Below, in pieces: positions 7,444 to 16,715 of a stretch of DNA of 64,000 nt; the first letter of the stretch is position 1; every line of letters begins with the position of its first letter. Location: positions 1 to 64,000 of the forward strand of contig WRJC01000015.1 in the NCBI GenBank assembly GCA_009782405.1, in the 5' to 3' direction. Below the pieces are notes generated by a model. It did not search any database. It was not told where the DNA came from and saw only the letters and a program-made list of their open reading frames with translations. The translations under genes were made by a program, and so were the position numbers. The stretch comes from Oscillospiraceae bacterium (GTDB lineage Bacteria > Bacillota_A > Clostridia > Oscillospirales > WRJC01).

Positions 7444-9243
7444 CTACGGGATAAGGTCTATGACAATCTGCGGGACGTAAAACTTTCCGCTCTGGTTCAC
7501 GACGACGCTGTCAAAAGATATCTTGTCGCCGTCAAGCAGCACATAATTCTTGTTTTCGTTTATGACGAGAATCATTCCGCTTTTTGTCACCGTCATCCTG
7601 CCTCCCGACTGAATGTCCAGATCGATTTCGACGTTCGCACCTTTTGCCTTGAATGCGGGCTCCGCGTCGTTATACAGCGATTTTGTCATTTCGGCCAAAT
7701 CTATTCCCCATACTCCCGCGCATATTTTGGCTATGTCGGTATTTTCAACGACTCCGGTTATGCGCGCGTCGCCGGGCAGATATGTGTAAAGATTCACGTC
7801 CTCGCCGGTATGCCCCCCCGTGGTCCAGCCGATGGAGGCGCGCTTTGAGATCATCGGCCCCACCGTGTAATTCATGCTCGAATCGGGGGTTTGCATTATC
7901 GCGTCGATCTCTTCTTCGCTCAAATCGTCTATGCCGTAATATTTTTTCATCGCTTCGGCTATGACCAAGCGCTCCGCTTTGAATTTTGCCGTTATCTCCT
8001 GGATTTCCTCTTTTGACAATTTTTCGGCGTCGTCGTCTTCATTTTCGCCGTCAGCTTCTTTGTCTTCAAGCTCTTTTGCCGCTTTCATGGCGGCGAAAAC
8101 GTCCGCGCGCTCCGGGCCGAACTTGAACGCCATGCCTTCGCCTGTCAGCGTCGCCTTTTTGAGCGGGGCCACGAATTTTTCTATCGGGTCTTTGGAATAG
8201 CTCGCGTCGGTTGAGCTGTCCCCTATCGTGATGCCGCCGTTTCCGTGGTCGGTCATCACAAGGAGCATGGTGTCCTGACGCTGCTTCGCGAAATCAAGGG
8301 CGACTTTGACCGCGTCGTCAAAAGCGAGGATATCCGAGATAAGGCCTATCGGATCGTTTGCGTGGGCGGCCCAGTCGATTTTTGAGCCTTCCACCATCAA
8401 GAAGAACCCTTCTTCGTTTTTCGACAGCAGTTCCAGCGCTTTTTTTGTCATATCGGCCAGAGAGGGCTGCTGGGGAGCGGTTTCTTTTATGTCCATGTCA
8501 TAGGCCATGGCGGCGTCCGGATTTTCGGGATACTCGAACATCCCCCAGATTTTGCCCCCGGTCACTTCATTCATCTCGTCCTTTGTGGTCACATAACTAT
8601 AATCCATCATCTTTATCTCGTTTATGATATTCTCAAAATCCTTGCGGTACGGGGAAGCGAGATATTTCGCGCCGCCGCCAAGCATGACGTCGATTCCGTT
8701 ATATGCCTGCTGCTCGCCGATTATATCGTATTTGCTGCGGTCGTTGTAATGCGAAGTCCATGCGGCCGGGGTGGCGTGCTGGACTTGGCACGTCACGACG
8801 ATGCCCGTCGATTTCCCTATGAGTTTGGCCGCTTCCAAGACAGTTGCGACAGGCGTGGATTCGGGCGTCACCCCGAGATACTTGTCGTTGGTCTTTATGC
8901 CGCTTGCGTAAGCTGTCGCGGCGGGAGCCGAGTCGGTGATCGCCCCGGTTGTTTTGCCGTCGGACCAGTATGTGCGCACAAGCCCGCTTGCGAGCTCGTC
9001 CATCGCGAGAGCGACATTCGCGTCGATATTTCCGGTTTTTGCGTCGTATGCCTTGTACCACCTCGAAAGTGTCACTCCGTTGATGCTCATCCCGTCGGGC
9101 ACCATGACTATGATATTTTTTATCTGTCCGTTCGGAAGTTTTGCCTCGTCGGAACCGATTGCGAATATGGTCGTCGCGGACATAAGCGTCAACAAGAGCG
9201 CGAAAATCAGCGCCGAGATTCTTGTTTTGAACTTTTTTTGCAT
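7444..9243 (-). CDS. phoA: Alkaline phosphatase (PhoA family), exported
   Basis: A 599-residue exported phosphomonoesterase that releases phosphate from organic esters outside the membrane. The signal peptide is residues 1-27. Catalytic landmarks are MVPDGMS (metal Asp), TDSAPAATAYASG (nucleophile Ser in DSA), MVEGSKIDWAAHANDP and MTDHGNGG, then GWTTGGHTGEDV near the C-terminus. A Lys/Glu/Asp-rich insert of about 100 residues separates the last two blocks. The final 60 residues look like half a stalk domain, ending in YVPQIVIDLI. The start ATG follows a GGGAGG site; longer readings upstream have no support. It heads the gene set with pstSCAB 50-60 bases downstream, so it is probably part of one phosphate-starvation operon. 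Confidence 0.9.
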   Translation of the reverse strand: MQKKFKTRISALIFALLLTLMSATTIFAIGSDEAKLPNGQIKNIIVMVPDGMSINGVTLSRWYKAYDAKTGNIDANVALAMDELASGLVRTYWSDGKTTGAITDSAPAATAYASGIKTNDKYLGVTPESTPVATVLEAAKLIGKSTGIVVTCQVQHATPAAWTSHYNDRSKYDIIGEQQAYNGIDVMLGGGAKYLASPYRKDFENIINEIKMMDYSYVTTKDEMNEVTGGKIWGMFEYPENPDAAMAYDMDIKETAPQQPSLADMTKKALELLSKNEEGFFLMVEGSKIDWAAHANDPIGLISDILAFDDAVKVALDFAKQRQDTMLLVMTDHGNGGITIGDSSTDASYSKDPIEKFVAPLKKATLTGEGMAFKFGPERADVFAAMKAAKELEDKEADGENEDDDAEKLSKEEIQEITAKFKAERLVIAEAMKKYYGIDDLSEEEIDAIMQTPDSSMNYTVGPMISKRASIGWTTGGHTGEDVNLYTYLPGDARITGVVENTDIAKICAGVWGIDLAEMTKSLYNDAEPAFKAKGANVEIDLDIQSGGRMTVTKSGMILVINENKNYVLLDGDKISFDSVVVNQSGKFYVPQIVIDLIP

Positions 9244-9301
9244 ATTTGCCTCCCAAAATATTTTTTTGTGTCCTCTTTGTGTATATGGTATCATTCGCAG
9301 T

Positions 9302-9329
9302 TGTAAAGATGCTATCATTTTTTTGTAAA
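9302..9329 (-). promoter_or_regulatory. Possible PhoP-box pair upstream of phoA
   Basis: On the minus strand two TTTACA hexamers (9324-9329 and 9302-9307) are exactly 22 bases apart, which is two turns of the 11-base repeat that PhoP boxes use in Firmicutes. They sit 60-85 bases upstream of the phoA start. The match is short, so this is a suggestion only. Confidence 0.4.
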
Positions 9330-9357
9330 ATTTGCGTAATATTTGAATGCAAATCCC

Positions 9358-9386
9358 TTGACATAAAAAAATACTTGTGCTATCAT
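9358..9386 (+). promoter_or_regulatory. Sigma-A promoter for the URO-D gene
   Basis: TTGACA (9358-9363) and TATCAT (9381-9386) are separated by 17 bases. The short palindrome TGGTAACCA overlaps the end of the -10 box, and AAGGAGG is about 20 bases further down. Confidence 0.7.
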
Positions 9387-9421
9387 GGTAACCAAAGCAA
9401 AAACAAGGAGGTGCGAAGCGC

Positions 9422-10486
9422 ATGAATTCAAGGGAGCGCGTGCTCGGCGCGATGGAGCGCAAAAAAATAGACCGGGTGCCCATATGGGAGAGCATATGGG
9501 GGACCACGATCGAAAACTGGCAAAAAGAGGGGCTTCCCAAGGACACCGACATAACGAAACGTTTCAGCTTGGACGGGATGAACGGCACCTATGTGGACTG
9601 GTCGTTTCAGTACCCCACCAAATTGGTCGAGGAGACCGAGGAATATGTGATTTCCGTGAGCGCGGACAATGTAAAATCCAAAACCATGAAAAAATCCGCC
9701 TCGACGCTCGAACTGTCGGAATATTCCATTGTGACCAGGGATGACTGGGAGCAAAACAAGCCCAGACTCGCCTTCAACGAGCGGCGGGTGGACATAGCCG
9801 GGGCCAAAACCAACCAGGCAAACACAAAGGATTCGCTGGTGCAGGTATTCATGGAGCCCTGCCTCGGCTTCGAGAAGTACAAATACTGCATGGGCACCGA
9901 AATGCTGCTGGTTGCCATAGCGGAGGATCCGGAATGGATAAAAGACATGGTGGAGGCCACCGAGAGGCTCGCTTTCGACGCGCTGGACTATTGCCTCGGC
10001 GCGGGGCTCGAGTACGACATCGGCTATATCACCGAGGACATGGGCTATTCCAACGGGCCGTTCTTTTCGCCCGCCTTTTACAGGGAAATCATCTTTCCCA
10101 GCCACAAGCGCTACTGCGACTACCTGCATTCCAAAGCAATGAAGGCGATGCTGCACACATGCGGGGACAACCGAAAGCTGCTGCCGCAGTTCGTCGAGGC
10201 CGGGTTCGACATATTGAACCCGCTGGAAGTGAAAGCGGGGATGGACATATTTGCGATAAAGAAGGATTACGGCGATGTCCTCACATTGTGGGGCGGCATC
10301 GACGTGAAAACCATAAGCGGCGGCGACCTCGGCAGGCTGCACGATGAGATAAAGGCCAAGGTGAGCTTCGCGAAGCGGGGCGGGGGATATATCTTCGGCT
10401 CCGACCACTCGATACCCGACAACGTGCCGCTGGAGGCATACGAAAAGATGGTGGAGTGGGGGCTTGAGTACGGCAGCTACCAATAA
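9422..10486 (+). CDS. URO-D-like methyltransferase family protein
   Basis: 354 residues with the MNSRERVLGAMERKKIDRVP opening of the uroporphyrinogen-decarboxylase superfamily. The core has ITEDMGYSNGPFFSP and the metal-ligand stretch LHTCGDNRKLLP, then WGGIDVKTI and IFGSDHSIPDNVP near the C-terminus. His and Cys of HTCGD match the zinc ligands of the MtaA/CmuA methyltransferases, which move methyl groups between a corrinoid protein and a thiol or folate. No corrinoid protein or methyltransferase partner is adjacent, so the substrate is open. AAGGAGG lies 10 bases before the ATG. It is probably transcribed alone; the MATE gene converges on it with 2 bases between the stops. Confidence 0.8.
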   Translation: MNSRERVLGAMERKKIDRVPIWESIWGTTIENWQKEGLPKDTDITKRFSLDGMNGTYVDWSFQYPTKLVEETEEYVISVSADNVKSKTMKKSASTLELSEYSIVTRDDWEQNKPRLAFNERRVDIAGAKTNQANTKDSLVQVFMEPCLGFEKYKYCMGTEMLLVAIAEDPEWIKDMVEATERLAFDALDYCLGAGLEYDIGYITEDMGYSNGPFFSPAFYREIIFPSHKRYCDYLHSKAMKAMLHTCGDNRKLLPQFVEAGFDILNPLEVKAGMDIFAIKKDYGDVLTLWGGIDVKTISGGDLGRLHDEIKAKVSFAKRGGGYIFGSDHSIPDNVPLEAYEKMVEWGLEYGSYQ

Positions 10487-10488
10487 AT

Positions 10489-11853
10489 CTATATCACTTT
10501 GAAATTTTGCCATTTGTTGCCAAACAGCCGCCGCACAAAAAACAGGGCGCGGACTATCCAGTCGAGAATCATCGCAAGCCATATGCCCAAAACCCCCAAG
10601 CCGAAATAGGCGAATATGTAGCTGAAAGCGATCCTGCAGACGCACATCGTCGAAATGGAAACTATCAGGGGGAATCTCACATCGCCTGAAGCCCTGAAAA
10701 TATTGGGGAGCGTAAAAGCCAAAGGCCAAAATAACGCGGCGAATATCCCGTGGGCGACGACGAGCGTCAGGGCGATGTCGAATGTTTCGGGCGACAGCCG
10801 ATACAGGCCCAGTATCGATTTACCAAAGAGCAATATGGACGCATTGGAAAAAGTCATGAATGTAAACACGAGTTTCATGAAAAATTTTATGTAATGGTTC
10901 GCCTGGTCGTATTTGTTTGCCCCCGCGCATTGCGCCACCACCGAAGTGAGCGCAAGACCCAGCGCGGAGCCCGGTATGACCGCTACGCCCGCGATGCTTC
11001 CCGCCACGGCGTTTGCGGCGATTGCGGCCGTCCCCATCGTCACCGTGAGCCTTGTCAGTATGATCTTGCCGAATTGAAAAAAGCTGGTTTCCAACCCTCC
11101 GGGCACGCCGATTTTCAATATGCGTTTTGTCATTTGCATATCTGTGCCTTTTAGCCCGTACGACCTGACGTGTATGTCAAGAAACGGGTTTCGCAGCGTT
11201 TTCATCATGCACAGCGCCGCAACCATCCGCGCAATCAAAGTCGCGAGCCCCGCCCCGAATGCCCCGAGGCGAAAAACATAGATAAAAACGGCATTTCCCG
11301 TCAGATTGAGTATGTTCATCACGATTGCGTTCATCATGGCCAGCCTCGAATTGCCCATGTTGCGAAACAACGCGGCAGAGGAACTGAACAACGCGATGAA
11401 AGGAAAAGAGGCCGCCGTCGCGTAAAAATATCCCTGGGCGCTGTCCATAACCGCCGGTTCTATGCTGCCAAACAGCAGCGAAAGCACGGGTTTGTTCAAA
11501 GCGAGGCACAAAGCCGAGATCACCAGCGCAAACAGCGTGGTGGAAGTCACCAATTGTTTTGCCGCCTGCTTGGCGTTTTCGCGCTCGCCCTTTCCGAGGT
11601 ATTGCCCCGCGACCACGGCTCCGCCCGCGGCGAATGAGGCGAACAGCCCGATGAGCAGTATGTTGATCGATTCCACCACGGACACGCCCGAAACCGCGCT
11701 TTCCCCCGCGCTTGCCACCATCATCGTGTCTATCAATCCGACGGTCAGGGCGAGCATCTGGTCGATTATCAGCGGTATTATCAGCCTGAGCAGATACCTT
11801 TTGTCAAACATCAATTCGCTTTTTTCTATTTTGTCTCCGCTTGAATTATTCAC
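10489..11853 (-). CDS. MATE family efflux transporter
   Basis: A polytopic membrane protein of about 454 residues with twelve likely membrane helices. It has the repeated MATE pattern: MMVASAGESAVSGVSVVE in the first half and IAANAVAGSIAGVAVIPGSAL at the matching place in the second half. It exports drugs or metabolites in exchange for Na+ or H+. The start is uncertain. I chose the GTG at 11851-11853 because AAGGA lies about 11 bases upstream; an ATG at MFDKRYLL, 15 codons later, is also possible but has no clear ribosome site. The stop lies 2 bases from the convergent URO-D gene. The substrate is unknown. Confidence 0.85.
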   Translation of the reverse strand: MNNSSGDKIEKSELMFDKRYLLRLIIPLIIDQMLALTVGLIDTMMVASAGESAVSGVSVVESINILLIGLFASFAAGGAVVAGQYLGKGERENAKQAAKQLVTSTTLFALVISALCLALNKPVLSLLFGSIEPAVMDSAQGYFYATAASFPFIALFSSSAALFRNMGNSRLAMMNAIVMNILNLTGNAVFIYVFRLGAFGAGLATLIARMVAALCMMKTLRNPFLDIHVRSYGLKGTDMQMTKRILKIGVPGGLETSFFQFGKIILTRLTVTMGTAAIAANAVAGSIAGVAVIPGSALGLALTSVVAQCAGANKYDQANHYIKFFMKLVFTFMTFSNASILLFGKSILGLYRLSPETFDIALTLVVAHGIFAALFWPLAFTLPNIFRASGDVRFPLIVSISTMCVCRIAFSYIFAYFGLGVLGIWLAMILDWIVRALFFVRRLFGNKWQNFKVI

Positions 11854-11952
11854 AAATAATTTTGTCCTTATCAGCGACAAACAACACCGCATAAATAACA
11901 TGCGCCATGCGGCACGTCAACGCTTTTTTTGTTTTGTTTCTGCGAATTTGGC

Positions 11953-11980
11953 AAAAAACAACCGTTTCCGGTTGTTTTTT
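11953..11980 (-). terminator. Terminator after the alpha/beta hydrolase
   Basis: A perfect 12-bp inverted repeat, AAAAAACAACCG (11953-11964) against CGGTTGTTTTTT (11969-11980), with a 4-base loop. It forms a T-ended hairpin just after the stop of the minus-strand gene at 11998. Confidence 0.8.
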
Positions 11981-11997
11981 AGATGGCGGGCAAAAGT

Positions 11998-13023
11998 TCA
12001 CAAATTTTCAATGAAAAAGTTTATCCCGTCGTCCGATTTGTCAAATTCGTGAGATCCGTCGAAAATTTTTATCTTCAGCGAATCGGCGCAGTTTTCGGCT
12101 TCTGCGTATTTTTTCAGCCTTTCTATTTCTTCCGCGGCAAAATCCGGGTCAAACAACTCGTCGTTTTTCCCTATTTCTATGTACAGTTTCCTCGGGAGCG
12201 CCAAACAGCCCACTTCGGCGTCGAAAAAAGAATTGGCTTGGTTGAAATATGTCCAGTCCGCGTTGTTGTATTTGAGGCGATCGTTAAACCAGCATGAGGA
12301 GAGCGTCACTTTTATCCTCGTGTCGGCAGCCGCCGCATAAAGCGCGTACATTCCGCCGTAGGAAAGCCCCGCCATTCCGACCCGGTTTTCGTCGATTCCG
12401 TCAAGGGCCGAAAAATAGTCTATGGAGCGCATGATGCAGTAAATTTCCAAAGCCGTTATGCTGCCCCCGTGTTGCTTGAGTTTTTTGTCGATTTCCGCCC
12501 TGTCGTAATTTTCGCCCTTGTAAAAATCAGAAGCCCACAAAAGAAGCTGCGGCGCAAAAATTTTCATGCCTTTTCGCATGATCCTTCTGACCATGTGGTT
12601 GTAGTTGGCCGAATCCTGCACAAGGCTGCCGACAATTTCGGGGCTGCCGCCTCCCCCATGCTGCGCGATCACGAACGAATCCTTGCCGGAATCCGATTTT
12701 TCCTTAGGCTCGTACAATATGCCGTAAAACCAAAAATCCGGCATGACTTCGAGCTGATAGCGCGTCATGACCATGTTTTCGTCATCTCCGAGGTATTCTT
12801 TTTTTGCGGCTATTTCGGTTTTGTCATAGCATTTGGAATTGTTCCCGCATTTGCCGCAGGTCAAAGGATAGCCGAGCATCGCGACATATCTGTCCCGCAG
12901 CGCCTCCTTGTTTTGTCCTTTTGCTTCGCGGCTGCTTTTTGAGCCTTGATTCAAATTGTCGAGCAATTTGCCTATGCTGCGCACATATTCGTCCCTTTGC
13001 CTCAGATTTTCAAATTCAAACAT
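11998..13023 (-). CDS. Alpha/beta hydrolase (acetyl-xylan-esterase-like)
   Basis: 341 residues without signal peptide, so cytoplasmic. The catalytic Ser lies in GLSYGGMYALYAA. A candidate acid is Asp in IGKNDELFDPD, and the His is in FDGSHEFDKSD near the end; the oxyanion-side motif is AQHGGGGSPE. The fold is typical of large carbohydrate-esterase or dienelactone-hydrolase-like enzymes that remove acyl groups from sugars. A two-Cys pair, CGKCGNNSKC, near residue 58 is unusual. A strong promoter precedes it and overlaps the divergent promoter of the glycan operon at 13108, so the two units may be co-regulated. The substrate is not predictable. Confidence 0.75.
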   Translation of the reverse strand: MFEFENLRQRDEYVRSIGKLLDNLNQGSKSSREAKGQNKEALRDRYVAMLGYPLTCGKCGNNSKCYDKTEIAAKKEYLGDDENMVMTRYQLEVMPDFWFYGILYEPKEKSDSGKDSFVIAQHGGGGSPEIVGSLVQDSANYNHMVRRIMRKGMKIFAPQLLLWASDFYKGENYDRAEIDKKLKQHGGSITALEIYCIMRSIDYFSALDGIDENRVGMAGLSYGGMYALYAAAADTRIKVTLSSCWFNDRLKYNNADWTYFNQANSFFDAEVGCLALPRKLYIEIGKNDELFDPDFAAEEIERLKKYAEAENCADSLKIKIFDGSHEFDKSDDGINFFIENL

Positions 13024-13058
13024 GCGGCGTCGCCCCCTTCTTGTTATTTATCACTTAG

Positions 13059-13087
13059 ATTATACCGCAATTATTGTAATTTGTCAA
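13059..13087 (-). promoter_or_regulatory. Sigma-A promoter for the hydrolase
   Basis: On the minus strand TTGACA (13082-13087) and TATAAT (13059-13064) have a 17-base spacer. Confidence 0.8.
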
Positions 13088-13107
13088 TGGTTTTTCGCAA
13101 TAAAATA

Positions 13108-13136
13108 TTGACATTGCCGCTATCTTGGCGTATAAT
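13108..13136 (+). promoter_or_regulatory. Sigma-A promoter for the solute-binding protein/GH31 operon
   Basis: TTGACA (13108-13113) and TATAAT (13131-13136) with a 17-base spacer. The -35 boxes of this and the divergent hydrolase promoter are only 20 bases apart, back to back. Confidence 0.8.
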
Positions 13137-13170
13137 GTAAATATTAATGATGAAGGGAGCGGTTGGTATC

Positions 13171-14640
13171 ATGAAAAAAATTATTTCCGCGTTGTTTTTG
13201 CTTCTTGCGGCTTGCTGGTTCGTTTCTTGCTCGAAAGACGATTCGGGGCCGGGCAGCGGGGTGTTTCCCGAAAATTCCGAAGCGGCGGCCGAGACCGCGA
13301 CAAAAGAGGAATTTGACATATATGAAATCCTGCCTGCGGCGGATTTCGGCGAAAATGTTTTCAACGCATATGTCCCGCCCAATTTTTATTCGCCCGTGGA
13401 CATCGGCTTCACCGCCGAGGAGCAAATCGGCGAAAAGTTCAACGACGAAGTTTATCTCCGTAACAGGAGGCTCGAAGACCGCTACAATTTCAAGTTTGGC
13501 ATAATATACGGTTCCGACCCGTGGTCTTCATATGCCGATTTGACCAAGATAATGAAAGGGGGCGACAATTCATACGACGTGTTTTTCACCCATATCTGGA
13601 GCAATGTGGCCACTTTCGCTTCCGAGGGCATGGTCAAGGACTGGCAGGAAGTCCCATATGCCGATTTGGGGCGGCCTTGGTGGAACCAATCGTCCATAAA
13701 CGCGATGAAAATAGCGAACAAGGTGTTTTATGCCGCAGGCTCGTTTCAGGTCCAGGATGTCGTCGTATTGATAGCCAACAAGGCGATGGTGGCCGATTTC
13801 GCGCTCGAATCGCCGTACAAACTCGTCACCGAGGGCAGGTGGACGCTCGACACGGTGGGCGAAATGGCGAAGGCTGTGACCCTTGACCTCGACAACAACG
13901 GAAAATTTGACGAAAGCGACAGGTACGGGATAGAATTCGGCGGCAGCTGGCAGCTCAGCACTTTTGTCTACGCCTGCGGCGGGCAGATAACCGAAATCGA
14001 CGGCGGCGGCGTTCCTTCGCTTGTTTTGAAAAACGAAAAGATGGTTTCGATTTTCGACAGGCTCTCGAGTTTCGTGCATGACGGCAACAAAATCTACCTG
14101 TTCAACGGCAACACCGAAGAGACCTGGAACCGCCCGCACATAGGCGTACAGTCCGGGCGGGTGCTTCTGACCGAATACGATTTGCTTGACTGCGGCGAGC
14201 TCCGCCAGATAGACGCCGAATACATGATACTCCCCCTGCCGAAATACGACGAGGCGCAACCCGGCTACCGCTCGATATCGATGACGGGCACCCTCTGCAT
14301 CCCGAGATACATAGAAAACGAACGCGCCGACATGGTCGGGATAATAATGGAGGCGATGGCAGCTGACGGGTATAAAAACATAATCCCGCTCTATTACAAC
14401 GTCGTTCTGAAATCCAAATACGCGCAGGACGAGGAATCCATAGAAATGATCGACATCATCCTAAACAGCGTCGTCTACGACCTCGGATTCTGCTACAACG
14501 ACATAGGGCTTCCCGGATACGATTTCAACGCTTGGATCCGGGACAAGAAAAATTATGTCAGCACGATAGAAAAAAGCGAAGACAAAATGAAAGCCGCGCT
14601 CGAAAAAGTGTACAACAAAATAATCGAGCAATACGGCTGA
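13171..14640 (+). CDS. Extracellular solute-binding lipoprotein (paralogue 1)
   Basis: 489 residues. A lipoprotein signal ends in FVSC-S (about residue 20), so it should be anchored outside the membrane. The fold is an ABC-type sugar-binding protein: VYLRNRRLEDRYNFKFG, PWWNQSSINAM, and an EF-hand-like DLDNNGKFDESDRYG loop. It ends with the family pattern DEESIEMIDIILNSVVYDLG. Five relatives lie in this window (23177, 28965, 30459, 49949, 61973), none with permeases. The ATG at 13171 has GGGAG about 11 bases upstream; the two earlier ATGs do not. It leads a plus-strand operon with GH31 and a DUF4185-like gene, so it probably captures an oligosaccharide used by those enzymes. Confidence 0.88.
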   Translation: MKKIISALFLLLAACWFVSCSKDDSGPGSGVFPENSEAAAETATKEEFDIYEILPAADFGENVFNAYVPPNFYSPVDIGFTAEEQIGEKFNDEVYLRNRRLEDRYNFKFGIIYGSDPWSSYADLTKIMKGGDNSYDVFFTHIWSNVATFASEGMVKDWQEVPYADLGRPWWNQSSINAMKIANKVFYAAGSFQVQDVVVLIANKAMVADFALESPYKLVTEGRWTLDTVGEMAKAVTLDLDNNGKFDESDRYGIEFGGSWQLSTFVYACGGQITEIDGGGVPSLVLKNEKMVSIFDRLSSFVHDGNKIYLFNGNTEETWNRPHIGVQSGRVLLTEYDLLDCGELRQIDAEYMILPLPKYDEAQPGYRSISMTGTLCIPRYIENERADMVGIIMEAMAADGYKNIIPLYYNVVLKSKYAQDEESIEMIDIILNSVVYDLGFCYNDIGLPGYDFNAWIRDKKNYVSTIEKSEDKMKAALEKVYNKIIEQYG

Positions 14641-14669
14641 TTGAATTTTGGAGAAAGAAGGGTCAAAAT

Positions 14670-16715
14670 ATGGATTTCAAACCGATTGTAAAAAAAATAT
14701 ACCCTGGCATTTATGAGTTCGAGTTCGGGGAGCGCGAAAAGTTCGAGCCAAGCCAATATGCGCTCGAACCGCCCAAGGCCGAAATATTGGACTCATTGCC
14801 CGACTGCGGCCTGCCTTTCGAAATTTCCGCCATCGCCGCAAAAATCACCAATAGGGGCGCGCTGCTGTGCCTGCCGTATTCAGGCGCAGAGGAAATCTAC
14901 GGGTTCGGGCTCCAAAGCGGGAAGGTAAACCAAGCGGGGCAAAAACGCCTGCTGAAAACGAATGCCGACGCGCAGGGAAATATAGGAAATTCCCATTCGG
15001 CCGTCCCGTTCTACGTTTCGACCAAAGGTTACGGCATTGTTTTGGACACCATGCGCTATTCGTGTTTTTGCTGCGCGAGCTCCAAGCCGCGCAAATCGCC
15101 AAATGGCGCAATCACCGCCGAAATAGCCGGAGTGAGCGGAATGCACGGATATTTGTTTGCGGGGGATGGCAAATCCGGGCTCGACCCCGTAGCTGATGTA
15201 TGCCGCAGATACGTTTTGTTTTCCGGGGGAGGGGCTATGCCGCCGTTTTGGGGGCTCGGCGTTTGGTACAGGGCCTATGGGAAATTCGACGAAAACGAAT
15301 TGCTGGACATGGCCAAACTGCTGAGGGACGAAGAAATGCCGGTGAGCGTTTTCGGGCTCGAACCGGGTTGGCACAGCCACGCTTATCCATGCACGTACAA
15401 ATTCGACAAAGAGCACTACAAAGACTACAAAAACACTTTGAAAAAATTGCGGGAAATGAACTACAAATTGAACCTTTGGGAACACGTCTTCGTCCACCCG
15501 GAGAGCGACATATACGGGCCCCTTGAGCCGTATGCCGCCGATTATGAAGTGTGGGGCGGAATTGTACCCGATTTGTCGATTGAAAAAGCGAGGGGGATTT
15601 TCGGTGGCTATCACGGCGAACATTTGCTGTGCGAAGGGGTTTCCGGATTCAAATGCGACGAATGCGACGGCTCGGATTTTACGGGCGGCTGGTCATACCC
15701 CGACCACGCAGAATTCCCCTCGGGAATGGACGGCGAGCAGATGCACTCCGAGCTACCCATGTTCTACCAAAAAACGTTCTACGAATTGTACAAAAACGAA
15801 AACAGGCGGACTTGGGGGGAAGTTCGGGCGCAGTACAGCTACGCCGCCCCATACCCTTTCATTCTTTACAGCGACTGGTACGACCACAAAGACTACATAA
15901 GCATGGTCATGAACATGGGGTTTTCGGGGATTTTGTATTCCCCCGAAATACGCACGGCAAAAAGCAAAGAAGATCTGTACAGGCGCATGCTCACAGGCGT
16001 GTTTTCGCCGAAGCTCGAGATGAACATATGGTTTATGCCAAATCCCATGTGGAAAAATTACGACAGCGAAAAAAACCGCAAAAACGAAATCCTCCCCGAA
16101 AGCGATGAACTCAGGGATGCCTGCCGGGAGTTCATGAAAATGAGGACGGCCCTGGCGCCGTATTTGTACACCGCTTTTTACAGATACCACGCGCAAGGGA
16201 TCGCCCCGGTGCGGGCGCTGCAGATGGATTACCCCGAATGCCGCAGCATGGAAAGCCAAGGGTATGCCAATGGGATAAGTTTCGGGGGCGACATCATCGC
16301 CTATCCGCTGACGGCAAATCAATCCGAAGCGAAACTGTTTTTGCCTGAGGGCGAATGGCATTGCTGGTTTACGGGCGAAAAGTTCGCGGGCGGGAGGGAA
16401 CACACATTGACCTGCAAAACAGATCAAATTCCCGTATTTGTGCGGGAAGGCGCGATTTTGCCCATTCTGGAAAACACGGATGCCATTTTCAAAGGCGGCA
16501 AATTGAAAATACGGCCGTGGGTTTACGGCGAGACGGCAAAGGGCACGTTGTACATCGACGATTTTGAGAGCTTTGATTTCGAAAAAGGGGCATATACCAT
16601 ATATAATTTCAAATTTGAAAACGGAAAACTTGCAATTGAAACAACCAAAACAAACGAAACAAAAAACGAGGAGGAAAAGGTATGGATTTTAACGGAATTC
16701 CAAAAAGCAAAGTGA
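14670..16715 (+). CDS. Glycoside hydrolase family 31 (alpha-glucosidase/alpha-xylosidase-like)
   Basis: 681 residues, no signal peptide, so it acts on imported sugars. The N-terminal beta domain includes EEIYGFGLQ. The catalytic barrel carries PPFWGLGVWYRAYG, EPGWHSH, the nucleophile Asp in GFKCDECDG, a region like RAQYSYAAPYPFILYSDW, and MRTALAPYLYTAFYRYHAQG, all placed as in GH31. Members release alpha-linked glucose, xylose or sulfoquinovose; the exact sugar is not settled. The start ATG follows GGAGAAAGAAGGG and lies 29 bases after the binding-protein stop. The 3' end overlaps the next gene by 34 bases, so the two are translationally coupled. Confidence 0.87.
   Translation: MDFKPIVKKIYPGIYEFEFGEREKFEPSQYALEPPKAEILDSLPDCGLPFEISAIAAKITNRGALLCLPYSGAEEIYGFGLQSGKVNQAGQKRLLKTNADAQGNIGNSHSAVPFYVSTKGYGIVLDTMRYSCFCCASSKPRKSPNGAITAEIAGVSGMHGYLFAGDGKSGLDPVADVCRRYVLFSGGGAMPPFWGLGVWYRAYGKFDENELLDMAKLLRDEEMPVSVFGLEPGWHSHAYPCTYKFDKEHYKDYKNTLKKLREMNYKLNLWEHVFVHPESDIYGPLEPYAADYEVWGGIVPDLSIEKARGIFGGYHGEHLLCEGVSGFKCDECDGSDFTGGWSYPDHAEFPSGMDGEQMHSELPMFYQKTFYELYKNENRRTWGEVRAQYSYAAPYPFILYSDWYDHKDYISMVMNMGFSGILYSPEIRTAKSKEDLYRRMLTGVFSPKLEMNIWFMPNPMWKNYDSEKNRKNEILPESDELRDACREFMKMRTALAPYLYTAFYRYHAQGIAPVRALQMDYPECRSMESQGYANGISFGGDIIAYPLTANQSEAKLFLPEGEWHCWFTGEKFAGGREHTLTCKTDQIPVFVREGAILPILENTDAIFKGGKLKIRPWVYGETAKGTLYIDDFESFDFEKGAYTIYNFKFENGKLAIETTKTNETKNEEEKVWILTEFQKAK

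Noticed and set aside
9245..9588. Longer N-terminal extension of the alkaline phosphatase
   Set aside because: The extension lies in promoter-like AT-rich DNA. The ATG at 9243 has GGGAGG and starts a clear signal peptide.
10487..10488. A terminator between the URO-D and MATE genes
   Set aside because: The stops are 2 bases apart and no hairpin with a T run is visible there.
14532..14669. Longer N-terminus for the GH31 enzyme
   Set aside because: It overlaps the binding-protein gene in another frame; the ATG at 14670 has a strong ribosome site.
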